A DNA stretch of 10,000 nt from Candidatus Hydrogenedens sp. Its GTDB lineage: Bacteria > Hydrogenedentota > Hydrogenedentia > Hydrogenedentales > Hydrogenedentaceae. Location: positions 1-10,000 of the forward strand of contig JAIWNQ010000059.1 in NCBI GenBank assembly GCA_020216745.1, read 5' to 3'. Of the stretch, positions 5,786 through 10,000 are shown in pieces. A program made the position numbers and the translations under genes. The notes under the pieces are model-generated. The model did not search any database and was not told the origin of the DNA. It saw only the letters and a program-made list of their open reading frames with translations. The stretch's first letter is position 1; each line of letters opens with the position of its first letter.

Positions 5786-7930
5786 CTACTTCATCCGAAC
5801 AGCCGAGATAGCAAACCTCAGCCCTATAAATAATTCATAAACCAAAATTTCAGGTAGTAAAAATATTTTACGGAAATAAAACTTGCCATCTGCCAAGTCA
5901 TTCTTAAAATGAACCCACCACCTATTAATACTTCTCCGTCGTGCAACAGATTTTACTAACATTTCCTCATATTTTCGTGTAATCGTTTTTCGGATAAAAC
6001 TATCAAATCGGGTTAAATCCTCCATATTAGGAACACGAAACTTAAAATTACTTAATTGCTCTCGAATTTCATCCATTTCTTTTTCTAACCTCTTTTGAAT
6101 TCTGCGGTTAATCCTACCCGATACGTGTGACAGTTGCAAAATCAACTCGTTCGACTTCTGGAAAATATTCTCATATTCCTGAGAAACAAATTGGGCATAT
6201 TGGTTCGTATGTAATATCCGGAGAATTTGCGTGTGAATTTCCTTTATGCTTGAATAAAGTGAAGCCAAACAATCTCGTTTCTCCTTTAATTGTTTCCGTG
6301 TCAACAACCAGATTTCCTGATATTCATAAAAAACCTGCATTATAACCTTTAACTGTTTTACAAAATCTCGCACTCTCCTGCGAATAAAAACTAAATGCGA
6401 TTCTTTCTCCATCGTTGGACGTCGGTCTCTACGCAATTTACGTCGTATAAATCCCATACTCATTGGATGATTACTCAACAGTGTCGAATAACGATTCCAT
6501 AACGTCAGCCAAAAGATATTCCAATATTGTTCTGGTGAACATCTCAAAAGAATTTCAATAATATTATCTTTAGAGTAAAACAAGGACCATGCTTTACGCC
6601 ACGTTGCCTTCAATTCACCCTTTTTAAAATTAGGATGTGGAAAAGTCTCATGACAGCTATCATAAAAATTATAATCCTCTTCAAGATGTTCTCCCCTTTC
6701 AAAACGTTCCTTATGGTCCCTTGAACCAGGCAAAGGCGTCATAATAAAGAAAGAGGCTTCATCTACTCTTAGTTCATTTTTTAGCAGTTCAACATCACGA
6801 ACAACACTCTTAAGTGTATCAAATGGCATACCAATAATATATCCAACATGAACCAGAATACCCGCTTTATGCCATGCTTCTACCATGTCAACATATTCAG
6901 ACGTTTTATTCTGTGTCTTTTTCATTGCTTCTAAATTATCTGGATTTACACTCTCCATACCCACAAAGACAAGATAACAACCAGCTTCTCCAGCTAACGA
7001 AACAAAATCAGGAATTTTCCATGCCTGTGTATCTATTTGCATCATAAATCGGATTTTCTTTCCCTTCTGTTTCAGTTGAATTAATCCTTCAAATAACTCT
7101 CGCCATACAGGAGAACGAGACAAATTATCATCTGTAAAAAAATAACTATAAAATCCATTATCATAATTCTTTTCAATAGCCTCGAGTATCATTTGAGCCG
7201 AACGACATCGAATCTTTCTCCCCTGTACATTAATAATCGTACAAAATGAACAGTTAAAAGGACATCCCCTACTTGTATCAATTGTACACATAGGTTGCAT
7301 AAAATGTTTCAAATATCCCGGCTCCGCTACCGGAACTCTGGCTGATGATATATCAGGTGAGTCATGAATAATATAATACGGTTTTAATCGTCTTCGGATT
7401 GCATCATTTAATATCCGTGACAAGACACCCCGTCCTTCTACTTCACCACAAACAATACTAACACCATTATCAATCAGCATCTGTAAATCTGATGTAGGTT
7501 TACCAAATAATTTCATAACCCCACTTACATGAAAACCTCCAATAAGAACTGGCACTCCATATTTTCGGAACATCAGTGCCAAATCTATAGCCCTCGAAAA
7601 CATATTTGATTGAACCCCAACTAATCCAACTATAAGATCCTCTTTTTGTCTACGACAGTCATATACTATTTTTTGCACATCAATTTCATGTACAAAATCA
7701 TCTCTCATCTCCACAGATATTTCATAATCACCTTCTATCTCTCCATCTTCCACTATCTGCTCAGTTAAAGCCTTCATACATGTCAATGTGTTTGATGGAA
7801 GCAATGCCTTCCAAAAACGGAATGGATAACCATCATCATCATAATGAGAAGGTAAGATATACAGTATTTTAACCTTCTTTTTACTAACACTACTATAAAA
7901 ACCATTAAAAAACAAATCTTTCAATTTCAT
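5786..7930 (-). CDS. Cobalamin-binding-domain radical SAM protein with long C-terminal helical tail
   Basis: A 714-residue class B (B12-dependent type) radical-SAM protein. An N-terminal B12-binding-like Rossmann domain (about 18-190) contains LPSHYDDDGYPFRFW, VGLVGVQSN and IGGFHVSG (130-137). The usual cobalamin-ligand motif DxHxxG is not evident, as in several base-off/His-off members. The radical-SAM core follows with RGCPFNCSFC (221-230; Cys223, 227, 230), the FFTDDNLSRSP strand (264-274), VGMESVNPDNLEAMKK (323-338) and MTPLPGS (397-403). After about residue 500 comes a tail rich in Arg, Lys, Glu and Gln that should form long helices (roughly 515-660), then a hydrophobic stretch at 689-711 that may touch the membrane. 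This tail is not a domain I recognise. Related enzymes methylate or rearrange lipids, hopanoids, peptides or antibiotics, and the substrate here is unknown. The gene leads a two-gene operon. Its ATG follows a poor GAGAGTGAG ribosome site. Confidence 0.93.
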   Translation of the reverse strand: MKLKDLFFNGFYSSVSKKKVKILYILPSHYDDDGYPFRFWKALLPSNTLTCMKALTEQIVEDGEIEGDYEISVEMRDDFVHEIDVQKIVYDCRRQKEDLIVGLVGVQSNMFSRAIDLALMFRKYGVPVLIGGFHVSGVMKLFGKPTSDLQMLIDNGVSIVCGEVEGRGVLSRILNDAIRRRLKPYYIIHDSPDISSARVPVAEPGYLKHFMQPMCTIDTSRGCPFNCSFCTIINVQGRKIRCRSAQMILEAIEKNYDNGFYSYFFTDDNLSRSPVWRELFEGLIQLKQKGKKIRFMMQIDTQAWKIPDFVSLAGEAGCYLVFVGMESVNPDNLEAMKKTQNKTSEYVDMVEAWHKAGILVHVGYIIGMPFDTLKSVVRDVELLKNELRVDEASFFIMTPLPGSRDHKERFERGEHLEEDYNFYDSCHETFPHPNFKKGELKATWRKAWSLFYSKDNIIEILLRCSPEQYWNIFWLTLWNRYSTLLSNHPMSMGFIRRKLRRDRRPTMEKESHLVFIRRRVRDFVKQLKVIMQVFYEYQEIWLLTRKQLKEKRDCLASLYSSIKEIHTQILRILHTNQYAQFVSQEYENIFQKSNELILQLSHVSGRINRRIQKRLEKEMDEIREQLSNFKFRVPNMEDLTRFDSFIRKTITRKYEEMLVKSVARRRSINRWWVHFKNDLADGKFYFRKIFLLPEILVYELFIGLRFAISAVRMK

Positions 7931-7968
7931 AATCTCACTCTCAAATAGTCATTAAAATAAAGTAATAT

Positions 7969-7998
7969 ATTATAATACTTTCATTCTTGCTACTTGAA
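7969..7998 (-). promoter_or_regulatory. Likely promoter of the radical-SAM operon
   Basis: On the minus strand, TTCAAG (7998-7993) and a perfect TATAAT (7974-7969) with an 18-nt spacer. The start would lie near 7962, about 30 nt before the ATG at 7930. It is back-to-back with the plus-strand promoter; the two -35 elements share bases 7994-7998. Confidence 0.5.
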
Positions 7999-8022
7999 AA
8001 GAACAACAAAAAAATAGATAAT
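7994..8022 (+). promoter_or_regulatory. Likely promoter of the exported DUF6786-like gene
   Basis: TTGAAA (7994-7999) and GATAAT (8017-8022) with a 17-nt spacer. The start would be near 8029, leaving a leader of about 35 nt that ends in AAGGAG at 8051-8056, 7 nt before the ATG. The -35 overlaps that of the opposing promoter. Confidence 0.5.
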
Positions 8023-8063
8023 TTATGTATTAAACGAAACCTCACAATAAAAGGAGACAAAAA

Positions 8064-9296
8064 ATGATGAAAGGTTTGCTTTTTATCTGCATTCTATTTG
8101 CCTTAACATTACTCATGGGCTTAACACAAAACACTGCATATTCAGAGTCCCGATTCAAAGACGATGTAGAATTCCTAAAAAAATATGTAACAGTCATTCT
8201 TCTAAAAGACACCGATTCTGAAGGGCAAGTAGCCGTTGTTCCAGAGTATCAAGGGAGAATTATGACCAGTACTGCCGAAGGCCTCGAAGGATTAAGTTTC
8301 GGCTGGATTAACCGAGAATTAATCTCGTCAAAAAAGATAGAACCCCATATTAATGTTTTCGGTGGCGAAGACCGTTTCTGGATAGGTCCAGAAGGTGGAC
8401 AATATGGCATCTTTTTCCCGCCTAATTCGCCCTTCGACTTAGACCACTGGCAAACACCACCCGTTATTGATACCGAACCCTATGAGGTTGTTTCTCAAAA
8501 TGAAAAGCAAGTCTCATTCCATAAAGAGGCAAAATTAAAGAACTGGACTGGAACCGATTTCCAAATTTCAATTGAGCGAACTGTTAGTATCCTATCTAAG
8601 GAACAGATTGCTGGAACATTAGGTGTTCGTATCCCTCAAAACATCAAATATATAGGTGTCGAATCAAAAAATCGAATTAAAAACATCGGCAATGAAGATT
8701 GGAATAAGGAAAAAGGCTTGTTATCCATCTGGATTTTAGGTATGTTCAATCCTTCACCAGATACTACAATTGTTATACCATTCCTACCAGGAGCAGAAGA
8801 ATATCTCGGACCTAAAGTCAACGATGCTTACTTTGGCAAAGTACCTCCTGACCGATTAGTGGTAAAAGATAATATATTGTTCTTCAAAGGGGATGGACAA
8901 TACAGAAGCAAAATTGGTGTTTCCCCCAAACGGGCTCTATCTGTTTGTGGTAGTTATGATGCAAAAAACAAAGTCTTAACGATTGTTCAATATAGCAAAC
9001 CTGATACACCTAAACCCTATGTTAATTCTATGTGGGAAATGCAAAAAGACCCATATGGCGGTGATGTTATAAATTCTTATAATGATGGACCCTTAGGTCC
9101 TGGGAAAAAACCACTAGGTCCATTCTACGAATTAGAAACCTCATCGCCTGCAGAAGAACTTAAAAAGGGAGAATTTGTAGAACACACCCATAAAACATTC
9201 CATTTTATTGGAGACGAAAAAGAGCTTAATTATTTAGCAAATGAAATATTGGGTGTTGACCTACAAACAATACAAAATGCCTTTTCAAGCAAATAA
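8064..9296 (+). CDS. Exported galactose-mutarotase-fold protein (DUF6786-like)
   Basis: A 410-residue protein beginning with a typical signal peptide: MMKG, then a hydrophobic core to about residue 20. Signal peptidase I probably cuts near AYS/ES (after about residue 27). No lipobox Cys is present, so it should be periplasmic or secreted. The body is a beta-rich aldose-1-epimerase-like chain: EYQGRIMTST (61-70), NVFGGEDRFWIGPEGGQ (97-113), DHWQTPP (127-133), PYVNSMWE (318-325), GGDVINSYNDGPLG (332-345), FYELETSSPAEEL (354-366) and EHTHKTFHFIG (373-383). By memory these blocks match the DUF6786 family of uncharacterised exported proteins, common in Planctomycetes- and Verrucomicrobia-like bacteria; I could not search to confirm. 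The fold suggests binding or epimerising a sugar, but catalytic His/Glu residues cannot be assigned. A strong ribosome site (AAGGAG) and its own promoter and terminator make it a single-gene unit, divergent from the radical-SAM operon. Confidence 0.85.
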   Translation: MMKGLLFICILFALTLLMGLTQNTAYSESRFKDDVEFLKKYVTVILLKDTDSEGQVAVVPEYQGRIMTSTAEGLEGLSFGWINRELISSKKIEPHINVFGGEDRFWIGPEGGQYGIFFPPNSPFDLDHWQTPPVIDTEPYEVVSQNEKQVSFHKEAKLKNWTGTDFQISIERTVSILSKEQIAGTLGVRIPQNIKYIGVESKNRIKNIGNEDWNKEKGLLSIWILGMFNPSPDTTIVIPFLPGAEEYLGPKVNDAYFGKVPPDRLVVKDNILFFKGDGQYRSKIGVSPKRALSVCGSYDAKNKVLTIVQYSKPDTPKPYVNSMWEMQKDPYGGDVINSYNDGPLGPGKKPLGPFYELETSSPAEELKKGEFVEHTHKTFHFIGDEKELNYLANEILGVDLQTIQNAFSSK

Positions 9297-9315
9297 TATT
9301 TAATACACAATTAAG

Positions 9316-9354
9316 AAAGGCACACTTCTCTCCCAAGTGTGCCTTTTCCTTTTT
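9316..9354. terminator. Strong intrinsic terminator between convergent genes
   Basis: AAAGGCACACTT (9316-9327) pairs perfectly with AAGTGTGCCTTT (9335-9346): a 12-bp stem with a 7-nt loop CTCTCCC. On the plus strand it is followed by a T-rich tail (TCCTTTTT), so it ends the gene that stops at 9296. Read on the minus strand it is followed by TTCTTAATTG, a weaker tail, so it may also serve the GspF-type gene ending at 9369. Confidence 0.9.
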
Positions 9355-9368
9355 ATGTAGTTTTTTAC

Positions 9369-10000
9369 TTAAATACTTGCATTTGAAATTTGTTCTATCA
9401 TACTAATCATCGGATAGAACAACGATACAAATAAAGTCACTACGATAATACCCACTGCTATTGTAAATATTGGTTGTAAGGCTTCCCCTAATGTATTCAC
9501 TGCAATCTGAACTTCGTTATCATATATATCCGCTATTTGCTCCGCTATTTTATCCAAACTCCCCGATTCCTCTCCTGTAATCAACATATCTGCAACCACA
9601 GGTGGAATTACATCAGCAGATGCACGAAGAGGTGTCTCCAATCCTGCCCCACGTTCAACCGAATCCCTCAATGTCTGTAAACTTTGCGCCACTGCTTGAT
9701 TGTGGATAGCATTCTTTGTAAGCTCCAGAGAGGACATCATGGATAGACCACTCTTCAACAACAAAGACCATGTCCTCATCATTTCAACAATTGCATATTT
9801 GTGCATAATTTTCCCAATTATTGGAATCTTTAACTTAAAACGATCCGCAGATAAACGTCTCAATGGATTACGAATAAACCATACCTGATAAACAAGGATC
9901 AATAACAAAATCAATACAATTGGTAACCACCACCATACACGGAACCAGTTTGAAATTTGGAAGAATAACATTGTAGCAGATGGAATATTTATATTTTGTT
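9369..10000 (-). CDS. GspF/PilC-family inner-membrane assembly protein, C-terminal half (5' end outside window)
   Basis: Inner-membrane platform protein of a type II secretion or type IV pilus system, which links the assembly ATPase to pseudopilin extrusion. About 210 residues are visible. The frame stays open through base 10000 (reading QNINIPSAT just before an internal Met at 9971), so that Met is not the start and roughly half of a ~400-residue protein is missing. Seen are a membrane helix in WWWLPIVLILLLILVYQVWF, then the second T2SSF domain: VEMMRTWSLLLKSGLSM, LETPLRASADVIPP and the hallmark TGEESGSLDKIAEQIADIY, followed by the final membrane helix PIFTIAVGIIVVTLFVSLFY. The NIPSAT...WWWL junction matches the LPLPT linker before the second half of GspF. 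Whether it serves secretion or pili cannot be told, since neighbours such as gspE or pilB lie outside the window. Confidence 0.93.
   Translation of the reverse strand, partial: QNINIPSATMLFFQISNWFRVWWWLPIVLILLLILVYQVWFIRNPLRRLSADRFKLKIPIIGKIMHKYAIVEMMRTWSLLLKSGLSMMSSLELTKNAIHNQAVAQSLQTLRDSVERGAGLETPLRASADVIPPVVADMLITGEESGSLDKIAEQIADIYDNEVQIAVNTLGEALQPIFTIAVGIIVVTLFVSLFYPMISMIEQISNASI

Noticed and set aside
7931..8063. Small precursor-peptide gene next to the radical-SAM operon
   Set aside because: No start codon with ribosome site and reasonable open frame is present in this 133-nt gap.
9969..9971. ATG taken as start of the GspF/PilC gene
   Set aside because: The frame is open to base 10000 and the upstream residues fit the linker of the family; the visible part is only the second half.

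Overview
The window reads as a low-GC (AT-rich throughout, not counted exactly) chromosomal segment from a bacterium that is probably Gram-negative. The evidence is Shine-Dalgarno-led genes, a GspF/PilC-type inner-membrane protein, an exported protein with an ordinary signal peptide, and bacterial-type arginine and tRNA-charging enzymes. The mix of an alpha-proteobacterial-style AspRS motif, a DUF6786-like exported protein and orphan B12/radical-SAM genes suggests an uncultured environmental lineage (PVC- or Hydrogenedentes-like), but this is an impression and no marker in the window fixes the phylum.

Layout. Bases 1-2960, minus strand: the arginine cluster argC-argJ-argB, with argB running off the left edge. 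Bases 2961-3217: a divergent AT-rich regulatory gap containing a 7-bp inverted repeat and candidate promoters. Bases 3218-4990, plus strand: aspS. Bases 4992-7930, minus strand: two tightly coupled radical-SAM genes, a 714-residue cobalamin-binding enzyme with a long basic helical tail followed after 2 nt by a 263-residue radical-SAM protein. Bases 7931-8063: a compact divergent promoter region. Bases 8064-9296, plus strand: an exported galactose-mutarotase-fold (DUF6786-like) protein. Bases 9297-9368: a strong hairpin terminator between convergent genes. Bases 9369-10000, minus strand: the C-terminal half of a GspF/PilC protein cut by the right edge.

How the genes work together. ArgJ recycles the acetyl group from N-acetylornithine to glutamate. 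ArgB, which has the N-terminal helix typical of arginine-inhibited kinases, phosphorylates N-acetylglutamate, and ArgC reduces the product. This is the cyclic route to ornithine. AspRS is a housekeeping gene that happens to lie divergent to it. The radical-SAM pair is the least explained part: it looks like a two-gene modification unit of unknown substrate, divergent from an exported sugar-epimerase-fold protein. No RiPP precursor, CRISPR array, transposon, tRNA or rRNA was seen.
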